A stretch of 64,000 bases of DNA from Amoebidium appalachense (GCA_963693365.1 CAVNZM010000001.1:10788001-10852000); one strand, 5' to 3'; numbered from the stretch's first letter, positions 44,072-59,828 are shown. Made by a program: numbers and translations. Notes: generated from the sequence alone by a model not told the origin.

Positions 44072-44105
<34 letters not shown>

Positions 44106-44735
44106 ACCACCCCACCCCCCCTTACCCTCCCCTGCCATGTTTTTTCCATCGTGAATCTGCACCTCATTCCCAATACCACAAACCAACTAACCCCCCTCCC
44201 CCTCCCCCCCCCCCCTTCGCCCCTTCCCCCCATCCACCCATCCACCCGCCCAACCACCCACCCCCTTTTTATCGTCATATTAGCTTCTATCTCTCTCTAT
44301 TTCTCTCTCTCTCTCTCTCTCTCCCCCCCCCCCCCCCCCCCCCCCCCCCCCGCCGCCACCCACCCACCCCCTCCGCCACTCCCTCCCCCCTCCCCCCCCT
44401 CCCCCCCACCTTCACAGACGTGTTCCAAATCGCCCCGCCAACCATCGGAGGTCTAAATGCACCCCCGTCCCTCGAACCCGTCTATGGAAATGTCGGGTCT
44501 CTCAAACCCGGGGTGGGTCCTATGGCTCCAGTCGGGAGCATTCAAACTAGAGACAGGTCGGGAAGTTCAAATTCGGGGGGGTCCCCCTGCGTATATTGAG
44601 TCACAAAATCGCCCATCGATCCCCTCCGGCTCTGAAATTTCGAACGTGCCCTACGCCGGAATGCCGCCCACCGCAGTGAAATATGAGCCTCAACCCCCAC
44701 CGGTTCTTCCTCCGGGCCCACATTTTGTATGCATT

Positions 44736-44778
<43 letters not shown>

Positions 44779-44970
44779 ACCACAACCACCATCACCAAAC
44801 ACACACACACAGCAACACACACACACACACACCTCCCCACCCATTATTCCATCCTGTCGTCTGTCATGGCTATCCCTAAGTCTAATACCAACATGTTCCT
44901 TGAATGTATGTTGCATGTTTCGTGGCTTTGGCCTGTGATTAGTTTTTGCCAATACCCCCCTTCCCACCCC

Positions 44971-45011
<41 letters not shown>

Positions 45012-45443
45012 TGCTGCAACTTTTCACTCCCGGCCTTCCTCACTCCTTTTGCATGGGACGTCTGCTTGTGTAACCTGCTTGCATGTGACCAGGAAGGATG
45101 GCCCACCCATGTTCTAGTGAAGCAGTATCTGAGTTGGATTTCACATGCGGGGTAAATGGGTCAAAACTCTTCAACTGTGGATAACATGCCCCCCCCTCTG
45201 AGGTTGTGCCCCGCGCATATGTGTGTGTTACATATCCGTTGTGAATTTGCATGTTGTTCTTTGTACCGTATTCTAACCCACACTTTCTTTTGCGAAACAC
45301 ATAATGCACCCATTGAACAGCACACAACCGTTAATGCACATGCATGTGCTCGCACGCACATGTGTGCTTGCACATACACACATACACACACACACATGCG
45401 CGCGCGCACACACACACACAGGCACACACCACATACATACACG

Positions 45444-45530
<87 letters not shown>

Positions 45531-45673
45531 GCGCGCGCGCGTACAGGTGATTGCGCTGTTTGATTTTGTGCCGGAGCAGCCACAGGAGCTTGCGTTGAAG
45601 AAAGGGGACAGGATCACTCTGTTGGAGATCCTGGATGACTATTGGATGGCGGGAGAGCTTAATGGGCAGGTGT

Positions 45674-45705
<32 letters not shown>

Positions 45706-45800
45706 GGGGGAGGGGGGGGAGGGGGGAGGGTACGGTGGGTGCGTGTTTGTGTGTGAGAGGGGGGGGGGGGGGGGGAAGGGGGGGGAAGGGGGGAGGGGGG

Positions 45801-45867
<67 letters not shown>

Positions 45868-45991
45868 CGTGCATGCGTGTGTGTGTGTGTGTGCGCGCGC
45901 GTGCCAAAGTTTATGGATGGGTTTGCATGGGTTTTTTTGTGTGTTGGTGTGTGCCTGCCAGCCTGAATCCTTACCCATTTCCCCTGTACAT

Positions 45992-46032
<41 letters not shown>

Positions 46033-46449
46033 AATTTGTGTGTGAATGTGTGTGTGTGTATTGAGGGGGGTGGGGGGAGTAGCCCTAAATGGAGCATACG
46101 TAAGCAGACGAACAATACGACAATTGTGGATTTGATTGGGTTTCGGTTGGTGGGGTATGATATGATTGGTCGGTTCACCCGGGGGTGGCATTAGCGGTTA
46201 GTTAACGTGTGCAGAGGGGGGAAGGGGGGGGGGGGGGGGGGGGGGGAGGGGGGTAATAATTGTGTGTGTGTGTGTGGTGTTGAGTTAATGGGCTAACTCA
46301 CAGGTGGGGGTGAAGGCAGCGGCGGCAGGGGGAGGGGGGGGGGGGGGGGGGGGGGGGATGGTGGGAGAAGGGGGAGGGCTGTGAAGCTAGAGTTTTCTTC
46401 CGGAAAATATACTGAAGACGACGAAAACTGGTGGTGGGTGGGTGGGTGT

Positions 46450-46490
<41 letters not shown>

Positions 46491-46502
46491 GGGAGGGAGG
46501 GG

Positions 46503-46540
<38 letters not shown>

Positions 46541-46714
46541 TCACGTAGATGTTTGCTGTAATGTACACAACATGACTTTATGGATGCCACATGTCATGAT
46601 GTAACTGTTTACTGCATGGTATGAATGTGTAGGACATATATGCATACCACACAAACAGTCATGGTTGAATGTAAACACATGTACATAGTCAAATATACTT
46701 ACATACATTGACAT

Positions 46715-46761
<47 letters not shown>

Positions 46762-46816
46762 ACACGTACACACACACGTAGACGTACACACACACATGCA
46801 TACACGCACGCACGGA

Positions 46817-46889
<73 letters not shown>

Positions 46890-47016
46890 ACACACCCACA
46901 CATACACCCACCCACCCACCCACCCACCCACACACCCACCCACACACCTGCACAAGCAGAAGGGGATATTTCCGTGCTCCTATGTCCAACGAGAGGATGC
47001 AACACCAACAGCATAA
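40745..47016 (+). CDS. BAR domain - SH3 domain protein (amphiphysin/Rvs167-like)
   Basis: Senses or makes membrane curvature and recruits partners, typically in endocytosis and actin remodelling. Exons 40745-41167, 42000-42032, 43303-43516, 44418-44726, 45547-45669 and 46960-47016 give about 385 residues once one surplus G is removed in exon 4. Residues 1 to about 223 are long charged helices in the BAR pattern ([57 protein letters not shown]). Residues 224-326 are a Pro/Gly/Ser-rich linker ([31 protein letters not shown]). The SH3 domain spans two exons: [20 protein letters not shown] ... [10 protein letters not shown], then [10 protein letters not shown]; the canonical FPSNYV is FPCSYV here. 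Introns carry poly-C and CA/GT arrays; the last begins (GT)n and poly-G and ends with CA and CCCA repeats. Exact BAR subfamily not resolved. Confidence 0.85.
41223..41402. repeat. (CA)n-rich block in BAR-SH3 intron 1
   Basis: Interrupted CACG/CACA repeats at 41230-41345 pass into a pure (CA)n array at about 41345-41402. C-rich tracts follow at 41560-41651 and 41742-41787. Confidence 0.8.
42085..42340 (+). mobile_element. Diverged 3' fragments of the dispersed retroposon, in tandem
   Basis: Two short stretches (about 42085-42160 and 42250-42330) each follow the 3' pattern of the family: TTATG..., GTGTGCTTTGCAAT, TGTTGTCCGT, TGAATGTG, then a C-rich end. Similarity is weak and by order of motifs only. 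Confidence 0.35.
42601..43280. repeat. C-rich, CA-rich block before BAR-SH3 exon 3
   Basis: Seen: poly-C 42600-42639, C-rich sequence to 42720, further C-runs at 42930-42969 and 43209-43252, (CA)n at 43093-43161, and A17 at 43265-43279. Exon 3 follows a short CA-rich stretch ending CACAG. Confidence 0.7.
45040..45290 (+). mobile_element. Diverged retroposon copy in BAR-SH3 intron 4
   Basis: Shares CTGCTGCAACTTT (as in family B at 11.47 kb), CAGTATCTGAGTTGG, GGGTCAAAACTC, CTGAGGTTG and a 3' end TTTGTACCGTATTCTAACCC. It is less similar than the 11- and 27-kb copies and lacks a long C tail. Confidence 0.55.
45451..45541. repeat. (CA)n followed by (CG)~12, directly upstream of the SH3 exon
   Basis: A CA array of about 32 repeats passes without interruption into alternating C and G (about 45516-45540), then GTACAG as the acceptor at 45541-45546. 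Alternating purine-pyrimidine DNA of this kind is the classic Z-DNA-prone sequence. Confidence 0.85.
45670..46959 (+). repeat. BAR-SH3 intron 5: (GT)n/poly-G start, (CA)n/(CCCA)n end
   Basis: The intron starts GTGTGTGTGTGTGTGTGT and poly-G (45688-45801 G-rich), then (GT)n at 45803-45864 and 45998-46028. G-rich blocks lie at 46217-46252, 46330-46357 and 46451-46537. It ends with (CA)n at 46721-46758 and 46825-46886, and CCCA repeats to 46950, before CTGCACAAGCAG. The two halves are complementary in sequence type. Confidence 0.85.
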
Positions 47017-47305
47017 CGACCAATTCGTTTTTTCGGTTTGTTGATCAGAAATCAGAACTTACCTTTGACCTGTGCGATTCTATTATAATACGGGGTGGGA
47101 GATTGACTAATTTTGGAGGTCATTTTTTCGTGAAAGTGCTATGTGTGGCTGGATGGAACCGTGAGTTGCAACTCAAATTTAGAAATTTGTATTTGCTGTT
47201 CGGAAGGTATACCCCGAGACTCATGTAATTCAGGGTGAGTTAGTGCTATCTATCTCAAACAAATAATAGTGCACATCACAGGCACGGCACACATAGTTAC
47301 ACACG

Positions 47306-47378
<73 letters not shown>

Positions 47379-47379
47379 G

Positions 47380-47414
<35 letters not shown>

Positions 47415-47803
47415 GGGTTGCGCACATCACTTTCTAAACACAGTGGTTGTTGATAGTACGTGATATGTAGGGTGTTACAAATTTCTAATTGGTAAAAAAC
47501 GATTCTTCAGAAAGGCCGTGAGCACTCCATGTGTAAGTCAGCTGATCAAAAATGGGTATGTTTCCCTGTTTTGTTACATCTGTTATGATTTAAAGTGCAG
47601 GTGGGTTTTTTTTTTTTTTTTTTTTTGTTAAGTGAAATAGTAGTTGAGGCGGATAATGTAGTGTATATAAATAAGTGTGCCTTTAGTCTTTTCAATCGAC
47701 GCCCTAAAATGGCTTTGAGAAATGTGTGATGGTATCAATACAAATCATGGCTGTGTATGAATCATGACTGTTCATCATGGTTCACTGACAAATGTAAGGA
47801 TTA

Positions 47804-47840
<37 letters not shown>

Positions 47841-48179
47841 CCCACGCACATTGATCCACACACACACACGAACACAAGCATGTGCACACGAATGCGTGCA
47901 TGCGCAAGCACACGCACACACACACCGTGACACACACACGCACACACACACACACGTACACCACCACACAAAGAGAGTGTGTTAGACGATGGTGATACGA
48001 TGACGTTACCTTACATATGAGCATATATTCATGGCCGGGTCGTTCATTCATTCAGTATATAAACTATAGTATATACGAATAAGATAATAGTTCCTTTTTT
48101 TTTTAAACGGCTAGCTAGGGGTTACGTATGTAGAGGCTGGGGTAAAAAGAGGTATGATACGTCCCAGGGGGAATCTGAA

Positions 48180-48217
<38 letters not shown>

Positions 48218-48393
48218 TGGGGGGGATCAACGTTTCACTCATAGGAGCACAAATTGACCATTGCAGCTGATTCTGCGAAATTCTTCTACGGAACCTCTAA
48301 ACATTTTTATTCTGCACATGGAAAATTTATTTTGGGCCGCGCAGAAGTCTTATGCTTCTGCTGATGTGGTTTACTTAGGCCCTCCGGGCGGAG

Positions 48394-48427
<34 letters not shown>

Positions 48428-48658
48428 TTTCCGTGTACTTGTGCTGAACATGTGCAATTTTTGAACTATAGGCTGTACAGTAACTGATATGGATGGCATT
48501 CGCTTAGTAGCTTCTCTATCACGGTGAAAAGTTCGAGAGAGTCTCGGAGAAAAAGAAAGAGGAGGGAAGGAGGGAGGGAGGGAGGGAGGGAGGGGGAGAG
48601 ACAGAGAGAGAGAGAGAGAGAGAGGAGAGGGAGGGAGGGAGGGGGGGGGGGGCGGGGG

Positions 48659-48713
<55 letters not shown>

Positions 48714-48762
48714 AGAGAGTGACTAAGCTGTGAGAGTGTGAGAACGAGAGCGAGCGAGCGAT

Positions 48763-48796
<34 letters not shown>

Positions 48797-49767
48797 AGGG
48801 AGAGATAGAGAGAGAGCCTCGGGGAGAGAGAGAGAGAGAGGGGGGGGGGGGGGGGGGAGAGAAAGAGAGGGAGGGAGGGAGGGGGGAGGGAGAGGGGGGG
48901 GGGAGGGAGAGAGAGCGAGAGAGATTGGAAAAAAAGAGAGAGAGTGAAAGAAAAGGAGAGGACACACACACACGTTGTCAAGCACACACACTGCTCTCAT
49001 CTCCAGCTTCAAAAAGGAACCACCCACCCTCCCCCGCCACCCTCACCCTCTTTACCCCCCCCCCCCCCCCCCCCCCCTCCCCCCTCCCCCCCCCCCCCCC
49101 CCCCCCCCCTCCCCTCCCCAGTCCCCCCATTCACCCACCCACCCTGTGGCGAAGTACCAGCTTCCTCGCTCAGCTGCCCTCAGGCTGTGCATGTATGCGA
49201 GCCGTGCAGTAACCACCTTCACCCGATATATATGCATTCGATCTGATTTACTAAAATCAATTCAATGTTCAACATCCAAGTGATGCCGACACCAAAACAA
49301 GAGCATAGCAAGTTGTTGTGAAAACTCATTTTGACAGTGCCGAGTAAAACGTCGCTGCCAAACTTAAGTTGCTAAAGCGGTTTGTTTCTGCCAGTAGCTC
49401 ATGACAGAAGAAACTGAAATAAACTTTGGCCGCCTTAGCAGTGTGCACTCAGCACTCATGCATGGCGCACGCTCACGGGGGATCCCCATGTTTTCAATCT
49501 GGGGGTGTTTTACACCCAAATCCCGGACCCTGAAAACCACCTTGAGGCTTCAAGCAGAATTTTCTTAACTTTAGTTTGCAAGTCAGTTTGTGTATAAAAA
49601 TTTTCTTATTAGACCCTTTGATGTTTTCCCTTGATAATGTACGTTTTTAATTCTGGCAGCCTGGTGTTTATGCCTATGTTTTTCTCTGCATACTTTCCTC
49701 CTTTCTCGTCTTTTTTGGTGATTCATCTAGGAGTCCTAGTGAGCCCAACCCAAAGCCAATCAAAAAT
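47017..49767. other. Intergenic region between BAR-SH3 and the FSP1-like gene
   Basis: Seen: (CA)n at 47308-47375 and 47383-47412, poly-C 47805-47838, poly-G 48181-48216 and 48398-48426, a GA-rich/poly-G block at 48540-48960, C-rich runs at 49055-49119, and ordinary DNA from 49.15 kb. A sequence near 48355-48400 (TGATGTGGTTTACTTAGGCCCTCC in two pieces) may be an old retroposon fragment. No supported gene. Confidence 0.5.
48539..48960. repeat. Purine block of (GA)n, (GGGA)n and poly-G
   Basis: About 420 bases almost entirely purine on this strand, including (GA)n at 48604-48624 and 48661-48710 and poly-G runs at 48763-48795 and 48841-48857. Mirror-symmetric polypurine tracts of this sort can form triplexes. 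Confidence 0.8.
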
Positions 49768-49919
49768 TATGCGTCACCGCACAAAATTCTCCAAACAAAC
49801 CAATTTGGGGCATGCGGCACAACTTGAAAAGGCGCAACGGCCTCCCCGGCTACACAAAACAGACTCTCACAAAACTAACTTCTTTTTCCGCTGTAACATT
49901 ACAAAAACACTCCGCAAAC

Positions 49920-50490
49920 ATGCTGGCCGGAACAGCCCGTAAAAGTGTGGTCATTGTAGGTGGAGGGCTTGCCGGTGCTTCCATCGCCACCAAACTCGCC
50001 AAGGCAGGGGGAGTAAACGTTTTGCTGCGAGATGCAAAGTCCTTTTTCGAAGTTCCGTTTGCTACCCCACGGTGCATGGTTGACCCACGCGTAGCGGACA
50101 AGGCGGTGTTTGGTTACTCCCAGTTCCTTCCAGCCTCTGTGCAGTTTAAGCAGGGTGCCGTTGTGGAGGTTGGGAAGGATGCCGTGAGGTATACGTAAGG
50201 AGCGCACGTGGCATTCGTGTGTGTAAGGTGTTAAATGTGTCATGGGGATGTTAGCATGGTGTTGTGTGTGTGTATGTGTATGTGTATTTATGTGTTGCTT
50301 CACGCATTTTTGCTGTTGATCAACTATGTATTGCCCTTGCTCTTAGTAGCTGTACCATTCACTTGGCATTGGGAGGTGGCGGTACTGCTGATCTGGTTGT
50401 CAATGCGCTTTAGTGACGACTTTTGTCTTAGTCACAGCAGCATGGTCTTACAATTTACTGGAAAGATGTTTACACATACACACTCGCATA

Positions 50491-50583
<93 letters not shown>

Positions 50584-51984
50584 AGATCGCGAAAGAGAAA
50601 AGATAGTGAGAGCAAGAGTAGGGGGGAGAAGAGAAGGGGGGGGGGGGGAGAGAGAGAGATATATATATATATAGAGAGAGAGATAGAGAGTGCGAGATAA
50701 ACAAGTATACACACCAACACACGGGCTAACACGCGTATGCACAGAGAGAACTGCCACAAGAACCTAGAGCAATTTCCCATGATATTGGTATGGGCAGACT
50801 GGGAAGGGTTAGAGGGGAGGGGAGGAGGAGGAGAAGGCCAATGGAGGGCAGAGGTGAAAGGGAGTTAGTCAATCACTGAGTCACTGAAAGTGAAAGAGCC
50901 TGACAGAGAAAAAGGTGAGCGAGGGAGGGGCTTGAGATAAAGACAGAGAGATGTGGAGGGATAGAGAGGGATTCGTGTGTTCGTGTGTGTGTGTGTGTGT
51001 GTACGTGTGTGTGTGGGTGGGTGTGTGTGTGTGCTATGTATGTACAACCGGTGGTGGGCCTACCCCCCGTTCTATTACGGCATCCGTTTTCCCTTTTGGC
51101 CCACCTTTCTGACACCGTTCCCTCCCACTCTTGTTTTTTCCAGATCTGTCGACGGCACCGAGGACCCTTTCGACTACCTCATCCTATGCACGGGGTCCAG
51201 CTATCCCATGTTCAAGGGGAATGTTTACGGCGGGGCACAGCAGCCACTTGACGCAGCCGGGCGGCGGAAGGAATTTGCGCAGTTGAGCGAGAAGATCCGC
51301 GCCGCAAACAGCTATCTCGTCGTGGGTGGGGGTGCGGTTGGTGTGGAATTGGCCGGGGAACTATCCACCTACTATCCCGAAAAGAAATTGACGTTGGTGC
51401 ACAACCACGAGCGGCTGTTGCAGACGCTTAAGGCACCCCCTGGCGACAACGTGAAGAGGTGGCTCGAGAAGAGGGGGGCATCTGTGCTCCTTAACCAGAG
51501 GGTCGACCTTAACGCACCTGCCGAATCTGGGCATTACGTGACCAACACAGGAAACAACGTTCAGGCTGACATGGTCTTTAACTGCACCGGAATTAAAGTC
51601 GACACCGGGTACATGCGCAAGAACTTTTCCGAATCGCTCGACAGCATGGGCCAGATTATGGTCGGATCCGATTTGAAGGTTGCTGGGACGGAAAACATAC
51701 ACGCGGTGGGGGATTGCAACAACACGCCCAACGCAAAAATGGGTGCCCTGGCGTATTTTCAGGGCCAGGTTGCGGCCGACAACATTTTGAACGAGGCGGC
51801 CGGGGGCAAGGGTGGCCTAAAAAAATACAAACCGCCAGCACCGATGATGGTGGTGGCCGTGGGGAAGAATTACGCCGTTGGTCAGACCCCGCTTGGTTGC
51901 ATGCAAGGGTTTCCTCTGACTTTTGCCAAGAGCAGGGGACTGTTTGTTGATACTATTCGTAGTGGCCTTGGGGTGATGGAGTAA
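49920..51984 (+). CDS. FSP1/AIFM2-like NAD(P)H-dependent FAD oxidoreductase
   Basis: A pyridine-nucleotide disulfide oxidoreductase of the AIFM2/FSP1 type; relatives reduce ubiquinone or related quinones and, in animals, protect lipids from peroxidation. Exons 49920-50194 and 51144-51984 give 371 residues (human AIFM2 has 373). The FAD-binding GGGLAG is at 14-19, ATG-like LILCTGSS at 104-111, the NAD(P)-binding GGGAVGVELAGE at 153-164, and the second FAD motif HAVGDCNN precedes MGALAYFQGQVAADNI. The C-terminus SRGLFVDTIRSG matches the SRDLFVSTSW region of AIFM2. An in-frame upstream ATG at 49812 would add 36 residues with no acidic residue, resembling a mitochondrial presequence. There is no Gly2 for myristoylation, unlike human FSP1. 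The 949-base intron holds CA, GA and TA repeats. Confidence 0.9.
50488..50700. repeat. (CACG)n, (CA)n, GA and (TA)n repeats in the FSP1-like intron
   Basis: CACG tetranucleotides at 50492-50520, (CA)n at 50521-50578, GA-rich sequence with poly-G at 50637-50648 and a short (AT)n at 50659-50672. Confidence 0.8.
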
Positions 51985-52431
51985 CCCGGCCTGTTTGTGT
52001 GTTTCCCTGTGGGGCGTGGCACGTTTTGAAGTTCCGCTTTTAGTTCGTGCTGATTGAGTGCAAATATTGCTATATTTAGTTTAGTTGCTTGATCTGTTAG
52101 TGCTTCGTAGGTTTTCTGATTCACTTCCCTTAACAACTAATACTTTTGGCACTCTGTGGGAAAGGTTAATTGCGAATAAGTTGGTTGGGCGTGGTTTGAT
52201 AATAATTTCTGAATTAGCTGTAATTCAGCACCTAAGTAACTTGGGAGTATGTAACCGAGGAAGCAGATCGTATGTAAATAAGAGGTATGGTGTATGTGAT
52301 AGAAAGAGTAACGTATTTAACTGAAATGTGTCTAAGTATGAAAAGTCGGAATGTCTCAGGATCATCCGCGAGAACGGGATCAAACCTCTGTGCCTGGGGC
52401 CGTGTACAGCTGCACAAATGTCTTTTGGTTT

Positions 52432-52471
<40 letters not shown>

Positions 52472-52719
52472 ACCTCTTTATAAACGTTGTAAAAAGAGGT
52501 ATATGGTTCCCCCCCCCCTTCCGCTCCCCCCCATCCACATGCCACCACCCAAGGGCCTCCTCTTCCTCTCTCTCTCACTCTCCCCCCCCCCCCCCCCCCC
52601 CCCACCCCCCCAATCCCCCCACCCCGACTCTCCCCCCTCCCTCATCCCCCCCCCCCAAAAAAGAAAGACATGAAATAGGCCGCGGTATACACATCCCTCT
52701 CTCTCTCTCTCTCTCTCTC

Positions 52720-52763
<44 letters not shown>

Positions 52764-52844
52764 CCCCCCACCCCGACTCTCCCCCCTCCCTCCCCCCCCC
52801 CCCAAAAAAAAGAAAGACATGAAATAGGCCGCGGTATACACATC

Positions 52845-52913
<69 letters not shown>

Positions 52914-53267
52914 CCCCCCCCCCCTCCCCCCAAACTCTCTCTCCCTCCCTCCCCCCCCCCCCCCCCCCCCGGTTCTTCCCCTCCACCCCCCCCCCCCCCC
53001 AAAAAAAAAAAAAAAAAAAAAAAAAAAAACAGCACCCAAGCAAGTGTTTTTTTTGGTGCACGGACGACTCAGCCATACCTGAGAATGGGCTCTGCTTATA
53101 AGAGAATTTTCGTGTATTCGTTGCAGGCTCTGTTTTGTGTTGCCTGCCGTCATTTCTTCATGTTATTACGGGGCATCGTGCTCTATAAGGCCTTCTACCC
53201 CCCCCCCCCCCCCCCCCCCCCCCAGGCACCAGTGTATTTCCCTTCCCCTCCTATTCTGCCCCTTCCC

Positions 53268-53317
<50 letters not shown>

Positions 53318-53546
53318 CCCCACCATCCCCACCACCACCACCACCACCCACCCACCCACTCACACACACACATTTCTTTTGTGACACGGAGATCCGGTGT
53401 ACAAGAAATGTCAAATTATCGAGTGTCTGATTGGGTGCACACACAGGACACGCACGCGCGCACACACACAACCAAGCGCGCGCGCGCGCGTCCACATGTA
53501 CACACACACGCACATACGTACAGACACACACTGTGGCACCGGCCGT

Positions 53547-53618
<72 letters not shown>

Positions 53619-53890
53619 CACACACAGGCACACACACGTATTTTTGGATGTATTCAACGCCCATTGCAACTACGGTGCAATATATTTACTATGCACATGC
53701 ACGCCTGCATGTGCACGTCAGTATACGCTGTGTTTTTCAGTAGTTTCCGCATGTAAAAAAATACGCGTGCACACACCACCGGTACCATATAAATTTATTG
53801 GTAGTGCCAAGCAAAAAACGGCTTTTTATCAGCATTGGGCAGACCTAGGGCGTCCTGGCCCCGTGGCCACCTGACTGCTAGCATGCCGTT
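51985..53890. other. Intergenic C-rich and CT-repeat region
   Basis: Seen: about 430 bases of ordinary DNA after the FSP1-like gene, then poly-C and (CT)n sequence at 52434-53030, poly-A 53001-53029, a possible old retroposon fragment at 53085-53200 (ATGGGCTCTGCTTATAAG ... ending in poly-C), poly-C 53201-53223 and 53269-53314, and a (CA)n array at 53549-53615. No protein recognised. Confidence 0.5.
52610..52850. repeat. Direct duplication of a ~150-bp C-rich/CT-repeat unit
   Basis: The order CAATCCCCCCACCCCGACTC, C-rich spacer, AAAGAAAGACATGAAATAGG and CCGCGGTATACACATCC, then (CT)n, occurs twice: at about 52610-52719 and 52759-52845. The unique 35-base core is identical in both copies, pointing to a recent tandem duplication. 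Confidence 0.8.
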
Positions 53891-53896
53891 TGATGT

Positions 53897-54170
53897 ATGC
53901 AAATAGGTCTAAGGTCAACATGTGCCCAGGCAACCCCGTGCCCGCACCCGCTAAAGCGCTTTCGCCCACCGCCTTCAACTCCTCCCCGGCGCCCTCATCC
54001 CCGCGGCCCCCCCCCCCCCCCTTCCCACCACCACCACCTCCTCCTCCCCGCACTTCCCCCCGGGCCCTCCCTCCTTCTCCGGCTCGCCTCATCTGCAGCT
54101 TGACATTGACACGTGTGCCAAAGGGCCCGTGTATGTGGTTGGGCGGTCCGGAGTTATGAAGTCCCGTTTT
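53897..54170 (+). other. Candidate coding exon(s), unassigned
   Basis: After an acceptor-like CAAATAG the frame reads SKVNMCPGNPVPAPAKALSP and continues Pro/Ser-rich to a C-run. A second frame after a strong pyrimidine tract (CTCGCCTCATCTGCAG at 54082-54097) reads LDIDTCAKGPVYVVGRSGVM and stops near 54170. Composition is protein-like, but no family is recognised and no upstream exon was found. It could equally be non-coding C-rich DNA upstream of the GFAT promoter. Confidence 0.2.
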
Positions 54171-55090
54171 GGTTTATCTGGCTGGTGGTGATTGGCTGTT
54201 AAATAATCTGTTCAGATCGAGCCTCTGCTGATTGGCTCCATAAAATAGATCGGGTAGATGGTAGCTGTAGGATGGTTAGCTCGCCCTGTTTCCACGACTC
54301 CACAAAAGAATCCACACATCTATGCATCCCGAAGTTCAAGGAAAGAGTGACTATAGTGTTCGACAAGAAAGCCTAAGATTAGTCAGAAAGACACAAGAGC
54401 ATATCGGATAGCTTTGTTATATTTGTTTACCCTCAATGTGTCAACTCGTGTATCTCAAGTTCCACTCGAACAAACATTCCCGGAATGTGCAGCAAGTGCC
54501 ACGGGATGACGTGATGTCACTTTGCGAAGGTGTAGCTTTTGGCGTCATTCGACGTCAGTTAAAAGTATAAAGCCTTTTATAAGTCTTTACCTTCCGCTTT
54601 TTTGTGGGGGAAAAAAAACGGTGCTTGTTAATTAGCCAACGGGGCTTGGCATTGCTCGTTCGAATCGTCACGTGAGTGCTGGCTCGATGCTAGCGAAACC
54701 GTTACAACGGAAAGCTTGAGGAAGCAATTGCATCACTATTAAAATCTAAATGTGGGACCTTGTGCAATGCTGTCCGGATCCATGCCTGAGTATGCCGGAG
54801 CACGTGACAGACTCTCCGGACCTGTGCCCCTGGCTCACTCATGATCAACGGGTGTCCAGTGCTCACCAAGTCACGCAAACGTTCATTGGTAGGATTGTAT
54901 GAGGCGGGGTTGGATTTTTGGTGGTTCCTACAGATTCCATATATAAAAACCTTTCTTTTCTGTTTTTTTATATTGTAGTTTGCTTGTGCATCTGATTGCA
55001 CACTTCACACACCTGCCCGTTGCGGAGGCAGATATGATGATCATCTTGGAAGATAGATGTGGGCACAGCTATTGGGTAATTGGCGGGCTA
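54171..55090. other. Upstream flank of GFAT, repeat-free
   Basis: About 900 bases of ordinary mixed sequence without long homopolymers. ATTGG motifs occur at about 54190 and 54231, and a CACGTG-like ATCGTCACGTGAG near 54668. No gene recognised. Confidence 0.5.
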
Positions 55091-55326
55091 ACGGAGCCAA
55101 TCATTTCGTAGCACAGCACCTAAGCCAATCAAACCGAGCCTTGATATCCGGAGTAACAAGAGCTGATTGGTTGGAATCTCAATGTCCCAACAAGTATATA
55201 AAGCCACCACTCCCCCCGGTCCCTCAGTTCGACCGGTCGATTTCGCACTGCGTTCTTTGCAACAAACGCGTTAAGTACACAGCAGGCTTTTATCACTTTC
55301 GTTTTTATCCATCGCAAAGCGCGAAA
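55091..55326 (+). promoter_or_regulatory. GFAT promoter: three CCAAT boxes and TATATAAAG
   Basis: CCAAT at 55097-55101 and 55125-55129, inverted CCAAT (ATTGG) at 55166-55170, then TATATAAAG at 55195-55203, about 124 bases before the start codon. The same TATATAAAG is used before the phosphate carrier. The arrangement is a textbook NF-Y plus TATA promoter; the start site near 55228 is inferred. Confidence 0.7.
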
Positions 55327-59828
<4,502 letters not shown>

